This document shows positions 1 through 8,926 of a stretch of 64,000 nt of DNA, piece after piece. Under the pieces are notes generated by a model. That model had not been told where the DNA came from, did not search any database, and worked only from the letters and a program-made list of their open reading frames with translations. The DNA is taken from assembly GCF_002899825.2 (NCBI RefSeq), contig NZ_PPED02000004.1, forward strand, positions 248,001-312,000. The letters run 5' to 3'. The stretch's first letter is position 1. Each line of letters begins with the position of its first letter. The position numbers and the translations under genes are program-made. The DNA is from Chryseobacterium phosphatilyticum. GTDB lineage: Bacteria; Bacteroidota; Bacteroidia; Flavobacteriales; Weeksellaceae.

Positions 1-2
1 AT

Positions 3-1208
3 GATGCAACTTTAACAATGTGCAATAACAACAATATCGGTACTGCAATTTTTGATTTAACAACGGCGAATGTATACGGAGGAACCGCAACAAAGAAATA
101 CTACCCTACCATGGGTGACCTCAACACAGGATCCAACCAAATTACAAATCCAAATGCTTATTTATCATCAACCAATACCATTTATGTACTGATAACGTCC
201 CCATATGGATGTACAGCCACAGCAAAGATCAATCTAACTTTCTATCCTCTCGTAATTGTAAAAGATGCAGAAATGAAATCCTGCTATATAGAATCTAACC
301 CCTCAACCGCTTCATTCAATTTGGCCAATGCATCTGTAACTACCCAATCTACCATCACTAAAAAATACTTTCCTTCTTTTACCGATGCCATTAATGGAAC
401 AAACGAAATAAATAACTCAACAGCATATATAGCTCCTTCCGGAGTAGTATATGTAAAAGTTACAGACAGTCGCGGATGCTTTTCAATAGCCAAGATTATC
501 TTAGCTGTCCTGCCTCCTATAAAATCAGACATCTTAAAAGACAAAATAATTTGTATGGAAGGCAAAACAACATTGGATGCCGGGCCAGGTTTTACAGGGT
601 ATGAATGGAGTACAGGAGCGACAACTCAATTCATAAATAACGTAGGGGTAGGATCTTATTGGGTAAGACTAAAGACAGGAGAATGCTTTACCACTCAAAA
701 AGTAAAAGTTTACCCATCTGAGCAACCAGTGATAGCCAACATTGAAATTTCTAATAATACAATAATCATCAATACTACAGGAGGAACTCCACCGTACAGC
801 TATTCTATAGATAATATCACATGGCAGAGTTCTAATATATTCACGAACATTTCAAGAGGAAACCACAATGTTTATGTAAAAGATTCTTACAATTGTGTCC
901 CTATTAAGATATCCGTTGCCATTCTAAATCTGGTGAACATTATAACACCCAACAATGACGGCATTAATGATGCAATAGACTATTCAGCATTAGGAGATAA
1001 ACAAAATCTCATTATGAATGTTTTTGACCGATATGGCAATAAAATTCACCAAAGCGATCAGCAATCCGGTTATAAATGGGATGGTACCATTGGGGGCAAA
1101 AAGGTTCCAACAGGAACCTATTGGTATACAATAACATGGACTGAGAATAATAAAAAAAATACATCTTTCAAATATTCAGGTTGGATTTTGGTAAAAAACA
1201 GAGAATAA
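3..1208 (+). CDS. T9SS type B sorting domain protein, 5' end outside window
   Basis: The reading frame is open back to base 3, before the first ATG at 18, and the residues there (DATLT then a Cys) match the inside of the paralog at 11313, so this is the C-terminal part of a longer secreted protein. It holds the second half of a repeat block with Cys-Asn-Asn signatures, a second such repeat, a domain with YEWSTGATTQ, a GGTPPYSYS repeat of the kind seen in SprB-like proteins, and a final domain of about 95 residues with ITPNNDGIND and WDGT. That last domain is the gliding-motility-associated C-terminal domain, the type B signal for export by the type IX system. The head that would set its ligand is missing from the window. 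Confidence 0.9.
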   Translation, partial: DATLTMCNNNNIGTAIFDLTTANVYGGTATKKYYPTMGDLNTGSNQITNPNAYLSSTNTIYVLITSPYGCTATAKINLTFYPLVIVKDAEMKSCYIESNPSTASFNLANASVTTQSTITKKYFPSFTDAINGTNEINNSTAYIAPSGVVYVKVTDSRGCFSIAKIILAVLPPIKSDILKDKIICMEGKTTLDAGPGFTGYEWSTGATTQFINNVGVGSYWVRLKTGECFTTQKVKVYPSEQPVIANIEISNNTIIINTTGGTPPYSYSIDNITWQSSNIFTNISRGNHNVYVKDSYNCVPIKISVAILNLVNIITPNNDGINDAIDYSALGDKQNLIMNVFDRYGNKIHQSDQQSGYKWDGTIGGKKVPTGTYWYTITWTENNKKNTSFKYSGWILVKNRE

Positions 1209-1241
1209 AATATTCAAATAGTGAACGGTCACCACCTTTAC

Positions 1242-1279
1242 AACTCAGAGTAGAAAACATTCTATTCTGAGTTTTATTT
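1242..1279 (+). terminator. Rho-independent terminator after the first T9SS gene
   Basis: Two 14-nt arms (aactcagagtagaa and ttctattctgagtt, one G-T pair) flank a 4-nt loop and are followed by a T-rich run. The remaining 220 bases to the next gene show only a promoter-like -7 box. Confidence 0.8.
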
Positions 1280-1474
1280 TTTTAATTCCAAAGTAATAAA
1301 AGTAACCTTTTCAGAAATTAAGATTTGATGAATATCAGCGCGGGTATACCAAATTATAAAAATCCTCGTTTATAAAATAAATTTAATCGAAATAGTGAAA
1401 TACATTATTACAAACCAATACTCCACTTTCCTTAAATATATCTCAAAATCTTTAATTTAACGTTAATAATTTTT

Positions 1475-1482
1475 TATATTTG
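1475..1482 (+). promoter_or_regulatory. Bacteroidota -7 box (TATATTTG) for the TPR-like gene
   Basis: The octamer fits TAnnTTTG exactly and ends 19 nt before the ATG at 1502. No clear TTG -33 element is visible; TTTA occurs near the expected place. Confidence 0.5.
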
Positions 1483-1501
1483 CTATATAAAATATCCCCT
1501 T

Positions 1502-2113
1502 ATGAATAAACCTTTACTAATTTTATCCCTACTTATAACATGTTTTTGGGTAAAGGCACAGACTTTTACCGATAAAACCCTATCACAGGCTGTTTTACAG
1601 TTCAATACCGCTAAAACAGCAAACGAATATGACAATCTTTTTAACAACTTTTCAACTGCAAAAACATCTGAAAAGTGGCAGGCAGACTACTACTCAGCCG
1701 TTGCTTTATACCTTAAGAATGAAGCCCTTCTAAAGAAAGCTTCCGGAGCTAGCCTTATGGACGACAATGCTTTAGCTAGAAAAATAGCAACAGGAGTATG
1801 GACAATACAAAAAGACAATGCCGAGATTAACATATTATTAGGTTTACTGTATGTTCAGAAAATGCAGCTTGATGGCTCTCAAAGCGGTCAACCAGACCTA
1901 AATGTCATTTCTCAAAGTATAGCAAAAGCTGAAGCTAACTCCGTCAATAATCCGAGACTGACTATCCTTCAAGCAAAAATCAAAGAAAAATCAGGAGATA
2001 AATCCAATGCTGACATTTTATACCATAAAGCTTTAGGTGAATTTTCCATTCCAAAATCTTCAGACAACCAATCTTCCTCATGGGGAAAGCAATTGGTGCC
2101 CTCTGTACAATAA
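1502..2113 (+). CDS. Exported TPR-like conserved hypothetical protein
   Basis: A 203-residue protein with a signal peptide (residues 1-19, ending VKA-Q) and an all-helical remainder. It resembles a family of exported flavobacterial proteins with TPR-like helical pairs: the features ADYYSAVA, NPRLTILQAK and a C-terminal SSWGKQL recur in that family as I remember it. Function is unknown. It is separated from the gene before it by a terminator and lies only about 30 nt ahead of the next T9SS type B gene, so the two may be co-transcribed. It carries no T9SS sorting domain, so it should stay in the periplasm. Confidence 0.75.
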   Translation: MNKPLLILSLLITCFWVKAQTFTDKTLSQAVLQFNTAKTANEYDNLFNNFSTAKTSEKWQADYYSAVALYLKNEALLKKASGASLMDDNALARKIATGVWTIQKDNAEINILLGLLYVQKMQLDGSQSGQPDLNVISQSIAKAEANSVNNPRLTILQAKIKEKSGDKSNADILYHKALGEFSIPKSSDNQSSSWGKQLVPSVQ

Positions 2114-2142
2114 TCTGGAAATAACAAATTAAAATGATCAAC

Positions 2143-4239
2143 ATGAAAAAACATCTACTCGTTTTTCTATTTTTCTTAGCTCAGATGGCTTTTGCACAGC
2201 AAGATTGTACTTCTGCCATACCGATATGCAGCGATGCCGCTATTTCCCTGACACCTAACGGATGGGGATCTGTTAAAGAAGGCCAGGTAGGTTGTCTGGG
2301 ACCTAACGGAGAGAGTAATTCCATATGGCTTACCTTTAGCATAGAGACCGCAGGGACACTGACTTTTGTAGTGACTCCCACAGGCCCTACTGCAGTAGGG
2401 ATTGACTATGATTTTGCACTGTATGGCCCCAATCATAACTGCGCCAATACAGGTGCCACCCCATTAAGATGTTCTTATGCTGGTGTTAATTCAACCATCA
2501 TAAACCCTACCGGGCTTGATATGACCTCTACCGATACCACGGAAGGAGGAGGAGGAGATGGCTATGTAAAATATATTGATGTCCTTCCCGGACAGGTATA
2601 CCATCTTCTTTTGAATAATTATTCTCCACTCATTGCTCCATTTACCTTAACTTTTGGAGGAACAGCTAAATTATTGACTCCTTTTGATCATAATTCCACA
2701 CAGACTTATCAGCCAAAACCGTTTGTACAGCCGGGACCTACTCAAAATGGTGAAATTCCGGTTTGTGGAAAAATTGTAAATTATGATTTCTCTACTTTTT
2801 CGGCACAGATATTAAATACCAATCCTAATTTTATTGTAAAATATTACGCCAGCAGTGCAGATTCTTCAAATGATGCCAATGCTATCACTGCACCAACCAA
2901 TATCGACGTAACAAATACCTATTATTATGCTATTAGTTATGTAGACCCTAACAGCCCAAGCAATTTCTTAAATCAATGTAGAGAATTTGGTCAGATAAAG
3001 TTTTTGGACAAATCATTTACCCTGAATCCGGCAACACTTACCTCGTGTAGCAATAACAATTCAGGAACGGCACTATATGATCTGACAACAGCAACAATAG
3101 GTGCAGACCCCATTCATGTATTAAAGTATTATCCATCCATGTATGATCTTAATAATGGCACCAACGAGATCACAAACCCTTATCAATATGTTTCAGCAGA
3201 AGGATCTGCTTTTGTAAAAGCAACAAACCAGTTTGGTTGTACTGCTACTACGGAAATCACTTTAAAGTTTTTCCCTCTGGTAACAGCACGTGATGCAGAA
3301 TTAACAACATGTTTCTTAGAAACCAACCCATCAACAGGTTTATTCAATCTGAACAATGCTGTAGTGACAGATCTGGGAAATACGTCAAGTAAAAAGTTCT
3401 TCCCATCCTTAATAGATGCAGTAGACTCAACCAACGAAATACTTAATTTCGCCAACTATATCGCTCCTAATGGAGTGGTATATGTACGGGTATTTGATAA
3501 CAGAGGATGCTATACCGTAGTAAAAATCACTTTAAAAGTAACTCCTCCCGTAAGATCTGAGGTACTGAAAGATAAAATCATTTGTATAGAGGACAAAACA
3601 TCGTTGGATGCAGGACCTGGATTCAAAAGTTATGAATGGAGTACCGGAGCAACAACACAGGTAATCAATAATGTAGGAGTAGGAACCTACTGGGTAAAAC
3701 TAAAAACAGGAGAATGTGTTACAACACAAACTGTTAAAGTATATCCTTCAGAACAACCTGTTATCAGCAATGTTGATATTTCAAACAATACATTAACGGT
3801 AAATGTAATCGGAGGAACTCCGGATTATCAGTATTCAATGGACAATATCACATGGCAAACCACCAATGTATTTTCAAATATAGCAAGAGGTAGTTACAAA
3901 CTATATGTAAAAGATGCATATGATTGTGAGCCCATTGTAATCACTGTATTGGTTCCCAACCTTATTAACGTAATTACTCCTAACGGAGATGGGGTAAATG
4001 ATACAATAGATTACTCTGCCATTGCAGATAAACAAAATCTGATATTGACTGTTTTTGACAGATTCGGTGCTAAAATCCACCAGGCTGACAAATCGAACGG
4101 ATACAAGTGGGATGGAACAATTGCCGGTAAAAAAATACCAACAGGTACCTACTGGTATTCCCTAACCTGGAATGAAAATGACAAAAAGAACACAGCGTTT
4201 AAATTCTCGGGATGGGTTCTTGTAAAAAACAGAGAGTAA
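2143..4239 (+). CDS. T9SS type B protein with Cys-rich CUB/PPC-like head
   Basis: About 698 residues. I chose the ATG at 2143 because a standard signal peptide (MKKHLLVF... AFAQ) begins there; an ATG at 2134 would add only three residues. The head (about 20-175) starts DCTSAIPIC and contains the DYDFALYGP motif, a beta-sandwich like the CUB or pre-peptidase C-terminal folds of secreted flavobacterial proteins. Next come two Cys-containing repeats of about 90 residues, the YEWSTGATTQ domain, a GGTPDYQYS repeat and the type B sorting domain with ITPNGDGVND. The protein is expected on the cell surface or released, acting as an adhesin or binding protein. The ligand is unknown. Confidence 0.9.
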   Translation: MKKHLLVFLFFLAQMAFAQQDCTSAIPICSDAAISLTPNGWGSVKEGQVGCLGPNGESNSIWLTFSIETAGTLTFVVTPTGPTAVGIDYDFALYGPNHNCANTGATPLRCSYAGVNSTIINPTGLDMTSTDTTEGGGGDGYVKYIDVLPGQVYHLLLNNYSPLIAPFTLTFGGTAKLLTPFDHNSTQTYQPKPFVQPGPTQNGEIPVCGKIVNYDFSTFSAQILNTNPNFIVKYYASSADSSNDANAITAPTNIDVTNTYYYAISYVDPNSPSNFLNQCREFGQIKFLDKSFTLNPATLTSCSNNNSGTALYDLTTATIGADPIHVLKYYPSMYDLNNGTNEITNPYQYVSAEGSAFVKATNQFGCTATTEITLKFFPLVTARDAELTTCFLETNPSTGLFNLNNAVVTDLGNTSSKKFFPSLIDAVDSTNEILNFANYIAPNGVVYVRVFDNRGCYTVVKITLKVTPPVRSEVLKDKIICIEDKTSLDAGPGFKSYEWSTGATTQVINNVGVGTYWVKLKTGECVTTQTVKVYPSEQPVISNVDISNNTLTVNVIGGTPDYQYSMDNITWQTTNVFSNIARGSYKLYVKDAYDCEPIVITVLVPNLINVITPNGDGVNDTIDYSAIADKQNLILTVFDRFGAKIHQADKSNGYKWDGTIAGKKIPTGTYWYSLTWNENDKKNTAFKFSGWVLVKNRE

Positions 4240-4252
4240 TTATATAATAATT

Positions 4253-4275
4253 AAAAGCCGCTAAAGGCGGCTTTT
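4253..4275 (+). terminator. Rho-independent terminator
   Basis: The arms aaaagccgc and gcggctttt form a strong hairpin right after the stop at 4239. The T run is short. Confidence 0.75.
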
Positions 4276-4338
4276 ACTCTTTTAAAAATGATAAAAATTA
4301 TTTTGCACAATTTTGTTTCACAAAAAATCATTTTAACA

Positions 4339-6495
4339 ATGAAAAAAATACTACTCTTTTTAATTTTATTTATAACTCAAGCAGTCTATTCACAATCAGA
4401 CTGTATTTCTGCAATACCCATTTGTGGTAACTCTGATATTTCATATAACCCTTCCGGTCATGGTAATATCGTAGAAATCCTTAAACAAAATGGAGGATGT
4501 CTAAATTCCAATGAAAACTTATCGGTATGGTATACTTTTACTGCAGCAACATCAGGAACTCTGGCATTTACCATCAAACCCAATCAGCAAACTGATGATT
4601 ATGACTTTGCTGTTTACGGACCTTCTACAACCGGATGCCCAGGCGTAATTCAAGATCCGGCACAAAATATTTTTAAACAACCGATCAGGTGTAATTTCTC
4701 AGGTGCATCAGGAGATACAGGACTGGATATCAACATGGTACCACCTGCAGTATTTCCTACTTTCCCTCCCAACTCTACAGCAGATATGAACAACGGTACT
4801 AAGTGGAGCCCTTATATGAACGTTTTGGCAGGTGAAACTTATTTTCTGATTATCGACAACTACCGTAGTACAGCCAAAGGATTCTCTATGGTATGGTCCG
4901 GTACTGCAAGTTTAAGCTCAGCCTTTAACGATCCGGTTCTTGCGCCTTATCCATTTATAACACCGGGAATTCCTGCCGCAAACCCTGCTGATCCAAGCCA
5001 GGTTATGGTTTGTGGATTACCTACACAGTTTGATTTCTCAACTCTGACCGGTGCTATTATCAACGGAAACAGCAGTAACTTCCATGTGAGCTACCACCGC
5101 AACACCAATGATGTACTTACAGGGGAGAATCCACTTGGAATAGAAACTGTAAATGCAACTACAACCTACTATTACAGAGTCGTATATCAAGATCCTACAA
5201 ATCCGAACAACCCGATAAACGGATGTTTTATTACCGGAAAATTCAATTTTGTTGATGCAAGCATCACTGCAAATACTGCCACTCTATATTCATGTAACAA
5301 TAACGGAGAGGGTAAAGCAAAATTCGATCTGACACAGGCTAATGTTTTCGGAGGGCCGGGAGCTACTATTAAGTACTATCCTACTCAGGCTGATATGAAC
5401 GCTGAAACCAATGAAATTACAGATCCTGTAAACTATCTTTCCCCAGAAGCAACCGTTTACGTAAGGGTAATTTCTAATTTTGGATGTAAGGCTACAACAA
5501 CCATCAGGTTATTGTTTTTCCCAACGGTTAATCTGACAGATACTACAATCGAAAACTGTTATATTGACAATGATATTACACGTTCAACCTTTGATCTTAC
5601 CAAAGCTTCAATCGGTCTTCCCAACCCGATTCCTGCCAATACCATTATTAAGTATTACAAAACATTGGGTGATGCTAAGAACCAAACAAACCCTATTCTA
5701 AATCCTTCAGCATATATTTCGGAAAACACAATAATATATGTAAGGGTTGAAAATGATAAGCACTGTTACTCTATTGGTAAAATCACTCTGAAAGTATTAC
5801 CTCCAGTAACATCAAGTGTCCTAAAAGACAAAATTATCTGTGCGGAAAACAAAACCACACTGGATGCAGGACCTGGATTTGTTAGCTATGAATGGAGCAC
5901 CGGAGCAACAACTCAATCTATCAGCAATGTTGGCATAGGAGCCTATTGGGTAAAACTTCAGACTGGAAAATGTTTCACCGTACAGGAAGTACATGTACGC
6001 GCAAGCCAGCAGCCAGTGATTACCGCTATAGAAATCACCAATAATAACATCACTGTTACCGCTACAGGTGGAGTTCCTCCGTACAAATATTCTGTGGATG
6101 GTGTTACATGGCAGGATTCCAACTCATTTACAGGGCTTCCTAGAGGAGAGAATACCATCTATGTAAAAGACACCTATAATTGTACTCCAATTCAGATAAC
6201 CGTTACAGTTCCAAACCTGATTAATGCAATTACTCCAAACGGAGATAATATCAATGATTACATTGACTATTCAGCCTTAGCTTATAAGAAAAATCTTGTA
6301 TTCACGGTATACGACAGATACGGAAACAAACTTTATGAAGCCAACAAGTCAAGAAATTTCACATGGGATGGAACAGCTTTTGGCAAGAGAATACTTACAG
6401 GAACTTATTGGTATACAATTTCATGGAACGAAAATGATAAGAATAGTACCGAAACAAAATATTCAGGATGGATATTGGTAAAAAATAAAGAATAA
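4339..6495 (+). CDS. T9SS type B protein with Cys-rich CUB/PPC-like head
   Basis: About 718 residues, a close paralog of the gene before it. The frame is open from 4288, but the first 17 residues are not signal-like; the signal peptide MKKILLFLILFITQAVYSQ starts at the ATG at 4339. The head again opens DC-SAIPIC and has DYDFAVYGP. Two Cys-repeat modules, the YEWSTGATTQ domain, a GGVPPYKYS repeat and the type B sorting domain (ITPNGDNIND, WDGT, ending KNKE) follow in the same order. The role is inferred as a surface or secreted binding protein exported by the type IX system. Confidence 0.9.
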   Translation: MKKILLFLILFITQAVYSQSDCISAIPICGNSDISYNPSGHGNIVEILKQNGGCLNSNENLSVWYTFTAATSGTLAFTIKPNQQTDDYDFAVYGPSTTGCPGVIQDPAQNIFKQPIRCNFSGASGDTGLDINMVPPAVFPTFPPNSTADMNNGTKWSPYMNVLAGETYFLIIDNYRSTAKGFSMVWSGTASLSSAFNDPVLAPYPFITPGIPAANPADPSQVMVCGLPTQFDFSTLTGAIINGNSSNFHVSYHRNTNDVLTGENPLGIETVNATTTYYYRVVYQDPTNPNNPINGCFITGKFNFVDASITANTATLYSCNNNGEGKAKFDLTQANVFGGPGATIKYYPTQADMNAETNEITDPVNYLSPEATVYVRVISNFGCKATTTIRLLFFPTVNLTDTTIENCYIDNDITRSTFDLTKASIGLPNPIPANTIIKYYKTLGDAKNQTNPILNPSAYISENTIIYVRVENDKHCYSIGKITLKVLPPVTSSVLKDKIICAENKTTLDAGPGFVSYEWSTGATTQSISNVGIGAYWVKLQTGKCFTVQEVHVRASQQPVITAIEITNNNITVTATGGVPPYKYSVDGVTWQDSNSFTGLPRGENTIYVKDTYNCTPIQITVTVPNLINAITPNGDNINDYIDYSALAYKKNLVFTVYDRYGNKLYEANKSRNFTWDGTAFGKRILTGTYWYTISWNENDKNSTETKYSGWILVKNKE

Positions 6496-6513
6496 GTTCT
6501 TATCTTAAGATAT

Positions 6514-6547
6514 TAAAAAAATCACCTCAGACTGAGGTGATTTTTTT
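6514..6547 (+). terminator. Strong Rho-independent terminator
   Basis: A perfect stem, aaaaaatcacctcag against ctgaggtgatttttt, ends the second CUB/PPC-type gene and isolates dnaB. Confidence 0.9.
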
Positions 6548-6638
6548 ATCAACACATGCAATCGCCTGTTGACAGTATTTCCAGAAAGACTGCTAATAAT
6601 TTGTTGAATACTATTTTTTTATTATTTTTTAAATAAAC

Positions 6639-6646
6639 TATCTTTG
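6639..6646 (+). promoter_or_regulatory. -7 box (TATCTTTG) 4 nt before dnaB start
   Basis: An exact TAnnTTTG match. The ATG of dnaB lies only 4 nt beyond it, so a transcript from this box would have almost no leader. No TTG is seen at the usual -33 distance. Confidence 0.55.
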
Positions 6647-6650
6647 CACC

Positions 6651-8237
6651 ATGGCGCAGAAAGAAACATTATCATCCCTTACACACGGAAACTTTGCAAA
6701 AGAATTGTCTATTGCGGATGGAAAAATGCCTCCTAATGCAGTGGATTTTGAAAGACTTGTTATCGGAACCTTTTTGATTGATAAAAAAGGTCTTGACCAT
6801 TCCATTGACCTCCTTACCCCGGAAGTATTTTATGATCCCAGACATCAGATCATTTTTTCTACAATTTTAAAGCTTTATGAAGGCAATCACCCGGTAGATT
6901 TAATGACGATTATTCAGGATTTAAAAAAAAGTGATAAATTAAGCCAGGCTGGAGGTGATCATTATATCATTGATCTGACAATGGGAGTAAGCTCCTCTGC
7001 CCATATTGAATATCATGTACGTGTTATTCTTGAAAAATATATTTTAAGAAGTCTTATTAATGTTTCAGCCAATGTAATCGATTCTTCTTACAAAGAATCT
7101 ACAGATGTTTTTGAACTTCTGGACAAAGCAGAACAATCATTCTTTGAAATCACCAACGGAACGATTAAGAAGGGATTCGACACCGCAAATTCTTTAGTAA
7201 AACAAGCTATTGATACCATCAAGGCTTTAAAAGACAAGGAAGGTATTTCAGGAGTTCCTTCAGGTTTCAGAGATGTAGATAAAGAAACCGGAGGCTGGCA
7301 GAATTCCGACCTTATCATTATTGCAGCTCGTCCCGCAATGGGAAAAACCGCTTTCCTTCTTTCCATGGCAAGAAACATTGCAGTAGGTTACAAAATACCA
7401 ATGGCCCTTTTCTCTCTCGAGATGGCATCTGTACAGCTTATCACAAGGATGATTGCTTCCGAAACCAGAATTTCTTCTGAAAAACTAAGAAAAGGAACTC
7501 TTGATGACGAAGAATGGCAAAGACTATTTTCTAACGTTTCTGAATTGGAAAATGCTCCCTTATATATTGATGAAACCCCATCCCTTTCCATATTCGATTT
7601 CCGAGCAAAGTGCCGAAGACTGGTTATGCAACATGGAGTAAGACTGATTATGGTCGACTACCTTCAGCTGATGACGGCAGGTGGTGGTGGAAAAGGTGTT
7701 GGAAACCGTGAACAGGAAATCTCCATGATTTCAAGATCATTAAAAGCAATTGCAAAAGAACTTAATGTACCGGTAATTGCCCTTTCTCAGCTCTCCCGTA
7801 GTGTGGAAACCCGTCCCGGAAAAAGACCTCAGCTCTCAGATCTAAGGGAATCCGGAGCGATTGAGCAGGATGCGGATATCGTATCATTCATCTTCAGACC
7901 TGAATATTATAAAATCACTGTATGGGATAATGATGAAGAAGGACAGGAAACTTCTACAGAAAATCAGGCCGAATTAATTATTGCAAAACACAGGAATGGT
8001 GCTACTGCTGACGTAAGGTTATCTTTCTTAAAGCATTTCGCAAAATTTGGTGATATTGAAGCAGCCCTCGATGGTGGTGCCGGAGGAGGTTACCCATCCA
8101 ATTTTGGTGAACCTAGTGGATTTGATAAAATCAAAACCACCATTCAACCTGGAGCAGCCTTTGATTTGCCGGATAGCTCAAAACTTTCAGGGTCATCCAT
8201 GAATGACTTTGACGACGATGATGATTTTCCGTTTTAG
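6651..8237 (+). CDS. dnaB: Replicative DNA helicase DnaB
   Basis: This 528-residue protein is the hexameric helicase that unwinds DNA at the replication fork and recruits primase. The N-terminal helical domain (about 25-130) is followed by the RecA-like core with Walker A RPAMGKT at about 227-233, Walker B IMVDYLQLM and the arginine-finger region SGAIEQDAD. The tail is Gly- and Asp-rich (DFDDDDDFPF), a little longer than in proteobacterial DnaB. It is an ordinary core gene, placed unusually between two groups of secreted-protein paralogs, with rnhA 48 nt downstream. Confidence 0.97.
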   Translation: MAQKETLSSLTHGNFAKELSIADGKMPPNAVDFERLVIGTFLIDKKGLDHSIDLLTPEVFYDPRHQIIFSTILKLYEGNHPVDLMTIIQDLKKSDKLSQAGGDHYIIDLTMGVSSSAHIEYHVRVILEKYILRSLINVSANVIDSSYKESTDVFELLDKAEQSFFEITNGTIKKGFDTANSLVKQAIDTIKALKDKEGISGVPSGFRDVDKETGGWQNSDLIIIAARPAMGKTAFLLSMARNIAVGYKIPMALFSLEMASVQLITRMIASETRISSEKLRKGTLDDEEWQRLFSNVSELENAPLYIDETPSLSIFDFRAKCRRLVMQHGVRLIMVDYLQLMTAGGGGKGVGNREQEISMISRSLKAIAKELNVPVIALSQLSRSVETRPGKRPQLSDLRESGAIEQDADIVSFIFRPEYYKITVWDNDEEGQETSTENQAELIIAKHRNGATADVRLSFLKHFAKFGDIEAALDGGAGGGYPSNFGEPSGFDKIKTTIQPGAAFDLPDSSKLSGSSMNDFDDDDDFPF

Positions 8238-8285
8238 CCCTTATATTTATAAGAAGATTCAATAACTCATTTTTATACAGCAGAT

Positions 8286-8762
8286 TTGAAAATCGAAATC
8301 TATACCGATGGAGCTTGCAGTGGAAACCCCGGAAAAGGAGGATATGGAATCCTTATGCGTGTTCCTGAAAAAAACTATCAAAAGACATTTTCCAAAGGGT
8401 TCAGAAAAACCACTAATAACAGAATGGAACTGCTTGCAGTGATTTCAGCACTGGAAAAACTAAAATCTACAGAAAATGAAATCCATGTTTATACGGATAG
8501 CAAATATGTAGCTGATGCCGTCAATCAGAAATGGATTTCAGGATGGATTAAAAGGGGGTGGAAAAATGTAAAAAACCCTGATCTCTGGAAAAAATTCATT
8601 GAGCTTTATAATAAACATACTCCACATATGCATTGGATTAAAGGCCATGCAGGTCACTTCGAAAACGAGCTATGTGACAAATTAGCCGTTGCTGCTGCCA
8701 ACTCTCCGGATTTAGAAATTGATTCTTATTTTGAAGGATTAGATAACAATTCTCTTTTTTAA
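8286..8762 (+). CDS. rnhA: Ribonuclease HI, TTG start
   Basis: A 158-residue enzyme that cuts the RNA strand of RNA-DNA hybrids. The catalytic acids are visible in YTDGACSGNPG (about Asp8), RMELLAV, YTDSKYV and the C-terminal KGHAGH plus ENELCDKLA. The family normally starts exactly at this lysine-isoleucine stretch, and the only start codon there is TTG at 8286. It lies 48 nt after dnaB and may share its transcript, which fits a shared role in replication and removal of R-loops or primers. Confidence 0.95.
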   Translation: MKIEIYTDGACSGNPGKGGYGILMRVPEKNYQKTFSKGFRKTTNNRMELLAVISALEKLKSTENEIHVYTDSKYVADAVNQKWISGWIKRGWKNVKNPDLWKKFIELYNKHTPHMHWIKGHAGHFENELCDKLAVAAANSPDLEIDSYFEGLDNNSLF

Positions 8763-8926
8763 TTCAATTAAGACAATTCCATATTTACATCTATAACTTT
8801 ACTTATTTTATCATAAGAGATAATATTTATTAAATAATATTTTATTTTTTTAACAAAATTAACATTAAATACACATTTATTTATCAGGATTTAATATCTT
8901 TACTTATTAATCTAAATCCCTTTTAA

